Position numbers and translations under genes: made by a program
Notes under the pieces: model-generated
Told to the model about the DNA's origin: nothing
The model's database searches: none
What the model saw: only the letters and a program-made list of their open reading frames with translations
Origin: Lanius collurio
Lineage: Eukaryota; Chordata; Aves; Passeriformes; Laniidae
Direction of reading: 5' to 3'
DNA: 64,000 nt
NCBI GenBank assembly: GCA_020086605.1
Contig: JACBWW010000004.1
Coordinates: forward strand, 9,400,135-9,464,134
In this document: positions 29,210 to 41,700 of the stretch, piece by piece
Layout of the letters: each line of letters opens with the position of its first letter
How positions within the stretch are numbered: the first letter of the stretch is position 1

Positions 29210-29245
29210 TTTCCATATATATATATATATATATATAAATGGAAA
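29210..29245. repeat. (AT)n microsatellite between inverted 7-mers
   Basis: An AT run at 29215-29237 is bounded by TTTCCAT (29210-29216) and ATGGAAA (29239-29245). The whole segment can form one long hairpin or cruciform. Confidence 0.9.
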
Positions 29246-32200
29246 TCACAAATAAAGAAGTGGGCTTTGTTCAAAGTTTCAGTCATTACACCACCTAGAT
29301 ACAGATAAAAAGCTAAATCTAATCAAAACAGCTGCAAAATATTAGATTTTGGACAATTACAGAGGCAAAGCAATATTGTTTAATGATATATCAAGTTGAC
29401 ACTATTACCTTCTCACCAGAGCCATCAGCCCACACTGGTGAGAGTTGGATTCTCATTGATGTAAGTAAAATTAGTCCCACTGGAATTAACTTAGTTGACA
29501 CCCATTGAAGACTTACCTTTTACTTTTCTACAATTACTTCTACTTTCAAATGTCCCCAGGGTGATGAATTGTGGATTTATACAGTCTCTATTGCACTTCT
29601 CAGACATTCACTGTTGCTGCACTTTTTTAGTTGCCCCAGTTTTTCCTCTCACATCTCCTTTTAAAACTTCGACCATATAATTCACTTGAACTTCTAAATG
29701 AGATACCTCTATAAAGAGCATCTGGGTCAGCCAGCCTTAATTTGAAAATGTCATTACTCCCACACTAAACTTCTCCCATCAATCCCACAGCAGCCATCAT
29801 GGTTTGTATGCCTCCAGAACAACCCAAGAGAAAGTGCGGTCTCTTTATCTTTCAGAAAGAAAGAAAATAGGAGGAAGGAGTAAGAAAATGCCACCCAGGT
29901 ACTAAAGACTGAAATTGTCCAAGGAATTAGAGTGAGAAACTATGCTCATTTCCACAGATCTTTTGGGTCAAAAAGGTGCTAAGTATTATATGGAGAAGGG
30001 AAAAAACACTAAGCTTTTCACTTGTGCACAGCTCAGTTCCAACTATCTTTAGTCAACATCATTTTGCAAAGTTCAGAAATATTCAAGATGCTCCTGAAGT
30101 TCAGAATATCATTACTGTGTCTCCTGTATGGCCTTTCCTGAGGGTCAATGGAGAAAACTGTTTCTGGGTCAGTGGTGTCAAGGGGATTACATCTGAACTA
30201 AAGGTGGGATGCTTTTCACTTTCTTAACCTGAAGGTTAAACAGCTACATGCCCAGTGTCTCTCTGCAGCCAGTTTGATGAAAGGCATTTTCAGAGGGCAC
30301 TTCTTTTGCTTCCACAGTAGCTATTAAAAATAGGCTGGATACCGTGCCCTCTGGAGTTGCTTACCTACATACTTAACTGTAAATTTCTCTGGAAGCCAGA
30401 CCTGCATCTTCAGCCATAAGGGACTAGATGCAGCTGGAGGTGAAGGTGCTTCCATACAGATGTCTACATGTGAGTGCTGTGTCCAGGCTGCAATCACTTG
30501 GAGAGTTTGCTGATACAGGGAGCAGACCCTAGAGAGCATTTCAGCCTACCCTCAAGGGTTTGACTGCGTAAATTGACTGCTGGAAGTGTCTGGTGTGGCC
30601 TATAGCTTCCAGGACAGCAAAAGTCCTGTGCTAAATCTTCAGCTCTCTGGAGATGTCCCACATATTCCAGGGCACCTCAAATGGCACCAGACAAGTAGGT
30701 TTAAGCAACTGAGCCCCTGATGCTTGGACACCTCTCTGGACCACTCTGGCAGGACTGACCAACCACCACTGACTACAAACCGAGCACAGACAGCTGTTTC
30801 ACATGTACAGCTCTGTGCAGATGCCAGTGTTTGCCTAACTCACATTTAAACCTACACAGGTTTTACACACTGGTTGGGACACAGCAGCACCACAGCAAAG
30901 TGCTTTTCAGCATATGTATCCCACCACTTACTCCCCATTTTACCAAGGAGGACACACAGACAGCACTGGCTTTTCACTGGCACTGCAGAAACAGGCTCAA
31001 GGACAAACCCTACTCTGTGGGTTCATCAGTGTTAGTCCACTGATTAAAAAAATTAGATTAAGTCATTGATATAAGGCGAACAGAGCCTGAGCCCTGGACT
31101 ACAGCAGAGTCATTAGCAAAGCTTAAAGAATCCCATGATTCCTGCTCTGGCATCATGACCACAGCCCCCTACAAACTGCTGTAAAAGGTCAGGGTCTCCT
31201 CCTGAACTGTCTGCTCTGCCCTAATTACAAGCAGAAGAGAAATGTAAGTGCCTCTTTGAATTTCATCAGAAAGCATATGGACTCGTATTATCATGGTAAT
31301 AAAGGTAATACACATTTGCTGAGCTCCAGTGGGGCATATAAACAAAAGCAGCATGTTTGGAACAGCATATTTTCTTAACAGCTACAACAGACTCTGGATG
31401 CTCTCAGCTTTGTTTCAATGTGGTAAAGAAAATAAGTACTTTGGGTTTAAACTTAGTATCATTCAACTGCCTGTTTATAAATAAATAGTAGATGTTTAAA
31501 ATATGAGTGCAAGGACAGGCTCTTCAATCTCATGAGCCAATCTAGAGTTAAGTGAGTGAATGGCTCATCTGCTCTGTGAACTAATAGGAGGAGAAAATCA
31601 ACTCTGAGAAACCAATTATAGTTCAATACCACCATCCTCCAGGATGTGATCTCAAAGTCAAGTAAGTCTCCAGAAATCAATTTCTGGGACTTGCTGGGAA
31701 AGTTCTGCATGCCAGAATAGAGTAAACTTGTTTTCAGAAGATCTAAATGACATTCAAACAAAAAAAAAAAAGCAAGATGGTAACATAGAATGGTCAACTA
31801 GAGGCAGACATATAAAAACCAGGAGGTAAAGTTACCCTGGTCAAATTCGATTTAGCATTTGAAATTCCAATCAAAGCAGGATAGTAAACAGAATGAAGTA
31901 TTAACCCCACTACACTACAGTGAAACATGGATTTGGCTACCTAATAAACCTCAAACTGAGAGGTTCCTGTCATATTATCAGGATATCAGTACTCTTTAGA
32001 AAAGGTGTTGTCGGGCTCCATCATGCATTCTTTATGATCTCCACAAGAAAAAATAATAGTGTCAGATAATAATCTAGAGTGGGCTCAGATGCAGTGTCCT
32101 ATTTGGGACTGCATCATTTTGTGCTGAACTTGGAGACTGCACTCCCTGGTGGAACACCTCAAAGCAGAAGGGACTTTTAAACAGCAAGGTTTCAGTACTT

Positions 32201-35200
32201 ACAGTCCCTGAAGTCCTTGAAGTAAGAAAGTCCCTCTGAAAGAGAGAGGCTCTATTTCATCCTCTGTGCCAGAGTTACTATATAAACCACCATGGCCCTT
32301 TGCCTGGATTTGGAAGCCCTGGGCATGATTTTCAAAGAGACCAGGCACCTAAAGTTCCAGCTGAACTCAGCAGTTCGGGAAAAACAAACTCACAATAGCT
32401 GAGCAGACAAAATGATGTGCTTCTTCTGAGAAAAATTTGATTTAATTTTCTTTTAACTTTGGCTTCTCCAAACAGAAAACTGTATAATAAATTCTCCTCA
32501 ACATGAGATTTGATGTGCCACTCTCCCATTATAGCTTTTTGTGAGGAAAAACAACTTGCCTACCTACCTAAAGACCCTTTAGCCATGAGGGAAGGGGACA
32601 GGAAGAAAAAAAGTAATCACAAACTGCACAGCTACAATTTGCCTTATTCTGGTAGGATGACCAGAAAACATACATGTATTTTTCTGCTAGGTGGAGCCCA
32701 GCTGAACAGTTACAACTTGGACATCTTAGAGGAGTTCACAACACAGTAATGATAATCACCACAAAGCCTTTCCCCCAGACTGTATCTACAATCTCTATTT
32801 CCTACTCCATAGTCCTGCAACTGAGAACAATTTTCTGTGTCTTAATGATAAATAAAGTGGTTTTGAGAACTGCTCTGGGCAACCATCACCAAGATCTTAT
32901 TGTTTTATCTAGCCCAAAGTACTTTTGGTAAGGGATGTCAGAGCTGTCTGCTATTCTGCTGATGTAGAAATAATAAGATCACTGCATGTTGGTCTGAGTC
33001 TCAGACATGAAAACCAGCTCAAAGAAACATTTGCTGATGGCATTGATGTGCAAGTGGTTCAGGTTTTTTGTAAGGCCTTAGATCTCTTGAGCTTTGACAG
33101 CCATGGGTGTTTTCATAAATGGAAAGAAAGAACCCAAACCTACTGACCCTGAAGCGTTAGCAATTCAACTCTGCTGAGGAGCTTGCATCTACAAAAGCTC
33201 ACAAGCCTGTATATCAGCAAACTGTCACATCAAGCAGCTGAATTACTGTGTGATAACATGAGCCACAGCATCCCATGGCACCAGAGAGGGGACACTTTTC
33301 TTGAAGAAAAGAGGATTGGAAAAGCTGGGCAGTGGGACCCTCGGGACTGTTGGGGAGCTGAGTGAATCAGCCATGCTGCTCTGCTCCATGCTGCCATGGC
33401 AAAACTGACTTTGCATCTAAATTAGCTAATTTAAAAGTGTCCTGGGCACCTCTGCACCATCCTTTCCTCCCTTATGTGACTGCATAAGAAAATTTAAAGG
33501 AAAAGGCAAAACACAGTCTTTCTAAAATCTACAGCCTAGTTTATCATCCATAAATACAGCACTTCTCCAGACATTTCCTGTCTGATGCTGTTCCCCACCA
33601 AATATCAAGTAAAATCCTAGAAGTGCTGTATACTAGAGCTTATTGCTATGAAAACAATTGCACAGAACAAAGAGAAAACCAGCAGGGTTATTCCAGAAGC
33701 TTTTAAACTACTTTTTTATTATAATTTTTGTTACTATAAATCAGTATTTCCTAATCATCAGAGCTCACTGCGATGGTGAGCAATACAAGTCTCAAGAATG
33801 AGGTGCAGCATTTTGTGTCTTCTAATTAGCTCTGCTGGCATAATTGACTCTGGCTGGGCACCAGAGTTGGTACAGCTGTGAGCTGACAAGGCTGTGAGGA
33901 GGCAGGAGCAGGTATAAAAGAAGAGCAAGAGTAGCATTACATTGTGAGATAAAGGCAGGGAAGAGCCTAGGACTGAAGAATAGAAAAAGAGATCAGAAGA
34001 AATGGAGACAGGCAAAAACAAATGAGAAAGAAGAAGATAGTAGTTCTGTTGTCTGCCTAAGTGAGCAAAAAACTTCTGGTTGAAGATGAAAACTGTACAT
34101 TTGTATTGACAAAGGTTCTGAACATGAAATACTTGTTAAAGATTTGCTGGTTGGTTGGTTGGGTTTTTTTAAGCTATTCCACAGAATCCTACTGAAATAT
34201 TTTCCAGTGATAGGGTCAGTTTGTCAGCCTTCACTGACAGCACAGAAGCTGGGAGGGACCTCTGAAGCAGGATAGGAGAACAAAGAACACAATAAGGAGT
34301 CCACAAATAGTCCCAATCTGCATAAAATTAGGATAGGAAATAGCTATGTTGTTAAGGGTAAAGTTATGGATTCTTATGGATTCCCTCTAAGGGAAAAGGT
34401 ATGGATTTTCCTCTCAGCTCATCCAGAGTATTCATTATAACCATAGAGGGCTGTTGTTAAACAATGTTGACATTGACATTGTATCTAATTAATTCATGCT
34501 AGCACTGGGAGGGAAAATTAATACATTCCTTCTTGTTTCTTCTTCTGAAATTAGATGCTTTGTCATGTTCATTTTCTATTTCACTATAACCAAATAAGTA
34601 GTACTAGACCTGCTTTTAGTGAGTGACAGTGGTAAAAAGCATTCTGCCAGTCAGCTCCTGCCTTTACCTAACAAATTGGAGGGTCTTAACTTTTTTGTTC
34701 ATATTTTTCTTTGCCCATGGATGCCTTCACCACAAAGCTGGTGCTACCCACAGGAAGAACTTCCCACCACAGCTGCCACTGATGCTCCTCAGCTCCTAGT
34801 TTCTGCCCTTCTGCAGTTCCCCAGAGCAACTTCTCTATCCTCTATGGGACTTAAAATTTAAAAGCAGTGTGTAAGCTTTCTCAACAGTGTTCACCTTTTC
34901 AGACTATTGAGCCTGGCAGACACACAGAAACAACCTCTGCTAAGCTTTCTCAGAGGCTGGAAACAGGTCACTCATCCCCTCATTGGCTCCTCACCTCCCA
35001 GGGCAGCTGAAAGCAGGGCTTGGCATCACGTGGGTGGGATAACACCAATACAGAGCAGGAACAAGTCACAGGCCTGATGCAGCACGGAGATGTTAAGGAT
35101 GGTTGGGGCTCTTTGGACATGCAGACTGGTACAGTCTCATCAGCCAAGACATATGCAGCAAGCTCCCCTCTCTTGGTTTCACAGTATCCTGTATGGCCAA

Positions 35201-37999
35201 GGGTCCTCTGAGGTTTATCTAAATTACTGTTGTTTCTTCTTTTTGCCCATGACAAGCCTGTGCCAGTTGGAGTTAAAATAGTCATGATGAGATATGACTC
35301 TTTCCTGCAGAAATTTGCTCTTTAGATACTATAATTTTTTTTTTTTTTCTTTTCCTACTTTATATTCTGTCTTCAACCAGCTTATAAAACAGAAGTGTAT
35401 ATCTGGGTATAGAGAGTGTGTGATTCCTCACATTATCTCAGTCCTGATTTTAACTCTGGGTACAACTGTTACCTTCCACTTCTCCAGAGAAATAGCTGTT
35501 TTTAATTAAGGAGGGCATATTTTTGCTGCAGATCAGCTATTTCATACTAAGCTCCTTCAAAACTTTTCAATGTACCATCTGGAGCTGATGATTTGCTGCT
35601 TTTTAAATTATCGATTTGTTCCAGCTCTTCCTTCTGACACATCTTGATTACCAGAAAAGAGCAAGTCCCAGTAGGTATCACTCTCATATTCTCTGAGCTG
35701 AAGAGTGCTGCAAACAAATCATTCAGATTCTCAGCAATGTCTTTATCTTTAATTTCTGCCTTTAATCTTTGGTGGTCCAGTTTCTGAACTACTAGTTAAT
35801 TATCCCTGCTCTTCTGACTGACAAACCTGAAGTATTCTTATTTTATAACTTTCATGTTTTGCCATACTTACATTTTATTTACCTTTCATCTCATCTTTAC
35901 ACTAATTAAGAAACTGTATTGGAAAACTAAGGTTAGATTTTCAGATTTGGAAGGGTTCCCTGACACTCAGCTGTGCTGACTTCCTCTTTGCTTGCCCATG
36001 TATACATGCCCTCCAGACTCTATTATTGTTCTTAAGTGGAATTCATGGCATCTTCTTCTTCTCTTCCCTCAGGAGCTTTCTTGACAAATCCTCTCAACAC
36101 AACCAAAACCCAGATGCTCTGAAATTTCAGTCACTTTTTTGTACTTTATTTCCCACTAAGCTACAGGCTTGTATTACATTAATACGTCTGCTAGCAGTCG
36201 CAGATGCAGTCTTGTCTTTAATTCCTTCCTGCATATTGATTAAGAACCAAAAATCAGGTTATCAGGATGTCAGCACCTAAAAAAGGCAGCATTTTTATCT
36301 GAAATTTCATACTGACTTATGGCTCTGGTCCAAGCTGGTAAAAAAGCACCTACTCCCTGCTGCAATACTTTCCAGAGGCAGTAATTGGATAGAAGCTGGC
36401 AAACCTGGGGTGTGTAACCCATGTGGTGTTGGAAACTGCTTGTATGCAACAGTGCAATGACTAGAGCACTTTCTTCCAGACATGGAAAGGCTGCATGGGA
36501 GGGAGGTGAAGCCATCATTGCCCATCTCAGAACAAAGCACTCAGCCACCTGGCAGGGAACTAGGAGGGAAGAGGGCACACTCTTCCACTTGTTGGGATGA
36601 GATTTCTGTCTCAGAAAGGACTGCAAAGCTTCTGGAGCGAAAGGAGGTCGGACACTATTGCTTGGTGGTTTGTGGTCTCAGAGCAGAGAGGTCTCCTAGG
36701 TTTGAGTCAGTGTGCTGATCCTAAGTAGTTTATTTTGTCCATAAGCTCAGTGCAAAATGGTCTCTACAATGAAGTGTGTAACTTCCTGTCTGGTGCCTGC
36801 TGAGACTCCTCTTCAGTTTGTGGGAAGAGCTTATCTTTCTGAGACAGAGATGAGCAGGACCACGTTAAAGTTGTGGCCTGAGCCCTGAGCCATTTCCTGC
36901 TCACAGTACACTCCTCAGGCCCAAGGAACATCCAGCTCCTGCCTGAAAACTTGACTTGTTCAGCAGAGTGAGCTGAACTGTACCTCAAGTTCACAAGAAA
37001 AGCAAAGGAATTTGAACAGGCTCACTTTGGGCTGCTTATACTCCTTCCTGAATTGCTGTTCTTTAGCATTTTCTTCTGGTTTCCTTCTGCTGACCCACCT
37101 AAACATGGCTGGACAGCAGAGTTTCTCTATTGCTTCCCTACCCAGCTTATGCCAAATCATTACTCATGTAGCAATAGCCCCCACAAAGTGTCAGCTGATC
37201 TTTAAATCATTTACTGTTAAGAAAAAAATAATTAGAATCCTACTGGCCATTGAATAGCTGTTAATGATTTAAAAAGACAGGAGTAGAAATGCAGCACAAC
37301 AGATATAATCCTCAAATCCTTACACCACTGGCCTCCCCAGTGGATCTTCTCCAAGGGAGATTTGGCTGTTCTCTCTGTGATGGCTCTTTCCTCACTGGCC
37401 ACTTCACCTCCACCACTGGCCATTCTCACTTCAGCCGCAGAGAGATGGGTTCAATAAACTCAAAATGGCTCATAGCATGATGGTGGCTGCAATTATGGAG
37501 GCCTTGTAACCTACCCAGATACCTGCAGGAGGTTTGCTTTTGGTCTTTCTGCCTGCATGTAGAAAGATCTTATTGTGGTTATACCATTCAGATAGAAAAG
37601 ACCTCAGGCTGAAGTGTTGGGTAATTAGATTTATATCACATATAAAACCCTGGTCACTGCCTGGTTACACATCCAAAAATACTCAGAGAGAGAGGCCCTT
37701 CTGCAGCTGGGGAAAGGCCTTTGATGTTCCCTTCCTTTAAATATTCTTCAAGTACCCAGTCTGGGGACTTCATGTTGCTACAGTCATTCCCAGGGCATCC
37801 ACTAACCTGTTCCAGTTCCTGCTGATCTTTTCTGGCCAGATTTGAAGTCCCTGAACCAAATGAGATGAGAGGATGCTAATAAAACAGTAAATCGACAGAT
37901 AACGCCACCACAACCAACCGATCGCTTGTTCTGCTGAGACAGTCTGGACTGAAAGAAACCCAAATTCCCCTTCACCACCTCACATGTTCCCACCCTGAA

Positions 38000-38760
38000 C
38001 TGCCCGCAGACCTTCGCACTCGCAGGGCCCACAGGTGAGCAGGTGCAGGCGGGAGGCGAGTGCCTCGTGTGCCGAGACCCGGGGAGGGTGCCCGGGAGCT
38101 GCGCGCCCCTCGCCCGGCGCGCCCCCGCAGAGCCGCCCCTGCGCTTACCTTTGCCAGGCACGTGTGCGCGGGACGGGCCGCCCGGAGGATGGCGCAGGGA
38201 AGCTGGCAGGGAAGCTGGCAGGGAAGCTGGCAGGGAAGCTGGCAGGGAAGCTGGCAGGGAAGCTGGCGGGTCCCCGAGGAGCTCCCGGAGCGGGCGTGCT
38301 GCTCCCCACTCGAGGCAGCGAGGCTGCGGGCGCCCGGCGAGCGCCTGGCTGAGGCACAGCGCTGCTCAGGCGGTGGCTCCGGTGAGGGCAGTGAGCTGTG
38401 AAGCTGCTCCCCGCCTCGGCGTTACCATCTCGCCAGCCACGCAGTCCCGGCGAAAAACATCGCCTTCAAGCACTGCCGTCATCTCCACCGAGGGCGCAGG
38501 GCTGGCTGGCGGGGAATGGCATCGCACACTGGGCCGCGATGCGCGCCTGGTTAACACCGACACCTTCTCCTCCCAAAAGAAAACGAGGACCCCAAAGAGT
38601 AACATGCAACACAGATGGAAAACAGGGAGGACCGCATTGAAAGCTGCTTCTGGGTCAGGGCTGTGCCGCTTTCCCGGTCCAACAGCACCATCTCCTGGGT
38701 AACCTCGGCCGCTCGCCCGGCTGCCGGCAGCTCGTCCCAGAGCATCTCACGGAGAAGAGC
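38000..38760. promoter_or_regulatory. CpG island, probable promoter of an unidentified transcript
   Basis: About 760 bp is sharply richer in G+C and CpG than its flanks and contains the 12-bp minisatellite. A good minus-strand splice donor, AAAG|GTAAGC, is at the reverse complement of about 38148-38157. This suggests a minus-strand non-coding first exon ending there. No recognisable protein is encoded on either strand. Vertebrate gene order on this side of GLRX5 would allow the TUNAR lncRNA/micropeptide locus, but I did not find its short peptide. Confidence 0.5.
38195..38266 (+). repeat. 12-bp minisatellite (6 perfect units)
   Basis: Six exact tandem copies of CAGGGAAGCTGG occupy 38195-38266 inside a CpG island. 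Because the unit is a multiple of three, it keeps several reading frames open on both strands (for example GREA or PASF repeats), which creates spurious ORFs. Copy number is probably polymorphic. Confidence 0.95.
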
Positions 38761-41700
38761 CTCCACCGCTTTCCTCTGCCATCAAGAAAGTGTTTAGTGT
38801 ACTTGCTTTCCTTTCAGACACTATCAATATTTTTGCAATTGTTTCCTTTCACATCCTATTGCTTGCCTCTCGTGAAGTATCACAGATGGATGAGTAAATA
38901 AATGATATACTGAATAATTCTAGAATCTGTGTATTTTTAAAATCAGCAGTACAAGACACTCATGAACACCAGCCCTAAATCTGCTCTCTTCCTGAGCTGT
39001 GAAGGTTTAAATATGTACCCAGTCTTCATGGAGCACATCCTCTTTGAAGTATTTAAAAAGTGCTGCTTCTCAGAAAATACCTTTATTTCCTTCACAAAAA
39101 AAAAAAAAAAAAGAAAAAAAAAATCTACTTGAAGAGCTGTTTAGAGTTTAGACAAGTGAAATGATGGAAAAGAGCAGAAATTGTAGATTTCATAGTATTA
39201 CCATTCAAAGGGGAAATCCTGTCTGACAAGTAGTATTTCAAAGATACTCCTTGTAGTGTGTATTTGAAAGCTTTAAGATGCTTGTTGAGGATATCCCCTA
39301 TAAAACACGTGGTTTTCATTCACTAGATTATAGGCTTAAGACTAAAGGCTCCAAAATTTTATTCTCTCTATAGTTATTACCATACAAGTAACAAATCACT
39401 TCTGTTTTTCAGTTTTCATTAGTTTGCAAAGTGAAGATTTGTTCCACTGCTTTGAGGCTTACTTGAACATAAAATCCTTCAGGCTCTGAAAGCTGTGCTT
39501 ATATAACAAGCAAAAAAAGTGTAAGTCAATGATATTTTTTTTAAATTCAACACTCCTCTAAAGTCCCTTTTAACTTAATTTACCGTTAAATGCCTGGCAA
39601 AATTTTACGAAAGCTCATCTTTAAAAAATGCCAAGTAGGTCCCTCGTGCATGCTTTAAGTTAGGAGGGACAACATGTAACTATAAATACAGACACACACA
39701 CCTGCACCTGTGCATGTGCAGGAGTAGTCTCATGGCTTTTTATGTAAAACTACTGCAACAGTGAAAAGAAAAATATAACTGTCCCTGCTGTTTGCCAAAT
39801 TAACATCTTTCAGTGGCAAAGTTGTTTCAAAATTCATTTAGAACTTGGCCGTTGGATTCTTCTTAGGAAATTATAAACCATCACCACCTGCACACAATTA
39901 AGGTAAACAAGCTCCTTTGGAGATTACAACATGTATTTCTACAGCTAGAAAAAAGTTTCTAGAGACTCCCTCCATCTTTAAGGATGTTTAGTTTGTTTAT
40001 TTACTTTGATTCTAAAGGTCTTAAAACATTAATGTAATTTGAGAAGAAAAGTCACCCTTAAAGGGTTTTGTTTCATCTTGAAAACAGAGTTTAAGCCAGC
40101 AGCCTGCTGTTCTGCCAGCATTTCTGTTGTCCAACTAAGAAGTGATCCTCCAAATTGGGAAGATACAAATGCTCGTTGGTTGCATACAGCACTGCAAATT
40201 CATCTCAGTTACACCCTATGACAACCATGGATTTTATGGAGTACCAAGATCTTTCAAACTAAAACCCTTTGCTTCTGGCCTACTCCCTTACTTCCAGAGA
40301 AATAAGGCATAACAAGAAGTTGGATGATAAAAAATAAATAAATTTGAAAATAAATCCTGAATCCACATAGCTATTTTAGTCCTATTTTCTGTGTAATTAA
40401 AACCTGCTTTTCCTGGGAGATTTTAGGAAAATCTTCAAGTAGTTAAATCAGTGAGGACTTTCTATAGCTATGATCAAGTCACATCAGAGACAGCACTGTT
40501 TTGACTGAGCTATCAAACCAAACAAGCAGCATCCCAAAGAAAAAGCCAAAACTAGAAAATGAACCACAGGCCTTCAGAGAGCAATGTGTTCCTCTCAACC
40601 CTTTCAGCCAAAAAGCAATCTCACCCTGCTACCCAGTACCATTAACAATCCAAACTCTTCCCACTCTCCTTACCTTTCCTTATTGTCTTTCCACCTTTGC
40701 TCACAGATTCCTTACATATAATACATATCTTGTAACTAACGAGTGGTTTTCTCCTACACAGTCCTGTAATACGGATATTGAACACCCCTGTGTAAGAAGA
40801 TCTGCTTTCTGCAGAACTGACATGCAAATCAGATTAGACAGGGATTTATTGATCAGACTGCCAGCTCTGCTTTTTAATATTGCCCTTCTTAGATGCAGGC
40901 ACTGCCAGGGTCTTACTGGGATTCTTGGTGACAGCTCAGAGATTTTCCTTGGTACAATTCTTTGATTTCATGTTCCCAAGCTTGATTGTTTTCTATGCAC
41001 ATTGACAGACTCCCAGAAAAGTCCTGCCAAAGATTTCTAGCCCACTTTTTAAAGAGAACCAGAGAACCCAGAGAGAGTTTGTGAGAGTTTCATGTGAGAA
41101 CATGAAAATAAACCTACATCTTGTCAGACCTAAAATAAAGGCACTTAAGTATTTCAGGACATTTAGATGGTATAAAATTATTTTTTTGGAGCAGACAAGC
41201 AATGGAGAATATTGACCATGTCCAAACATTCACTAGTAACATGAAGGCAAGGAAGTCATTATGGCTGAGAAACACACTTACTGTGTAACTTGTTAATACG
41301 GCCTGAGTAGCTAACTGCTGTTTTCTCAGGGAAACAACTTCTGTGTTAATTGATTTTGATGCTCCCAAATCAAAATTAACAGAACAATAGCATGTGTTTG
41401 TAACCTGTCTCCTTCTGCTCCTCACCAGGCCCAGTTCAAGAAGAGAAAAGAAGCCTTATCCCCCCTTTGATGAAGGTTTAAGACAGTAGACCAGCTTTGG
41501 AATACAAACTATCTCATTTGCTTAAACCAAAGCACCTTGTTTTATATCTAAGAGGTGTGAAGTGCTAGCGAATGCAAAAGACTAGCTTAATTTATGCTCT
41601 GGTGAATAGGTTGTTTCACTCAGTTCAGCCTTTTAGCACAGCAGCAACACTAAGGGCATCCTCAGAACAAAATGTAAATAATTATGGTACTGGTTTCCAG

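Larger units (their letters stand above)
22261..37999. other. Non-coding, AT-rich stretch
   Basis: It contains the CR1 scrap at 23375-23432 and an (AT)n microsatellite at 29215-29237. Oligo-T/A tracts occur near 22952-22970 and 35335-35349. No exon with convincing splice signals plus a recognisable protein was found. Confidence 0.65.

Noticed and set aside
34196..34275. Possible CR1 scrap (GGGAGGGACCTCTGAAG)
   Set aside because: Only about 20 bases resemble CR1, and flanking sequence does not continue the match.
38043..38702. 219-codon plus frame and related frames over the island
   Set aside because: They are kept open by the 12-bp minisatellite, a multiple of three, and by GC-rich composition. 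There is no recognisable protein.
40501..40965. 154-codon plus-strand open frame
   Set aside because: It starts at a non-ATG codon and has no family resemblance and no neighbouring gene signals.
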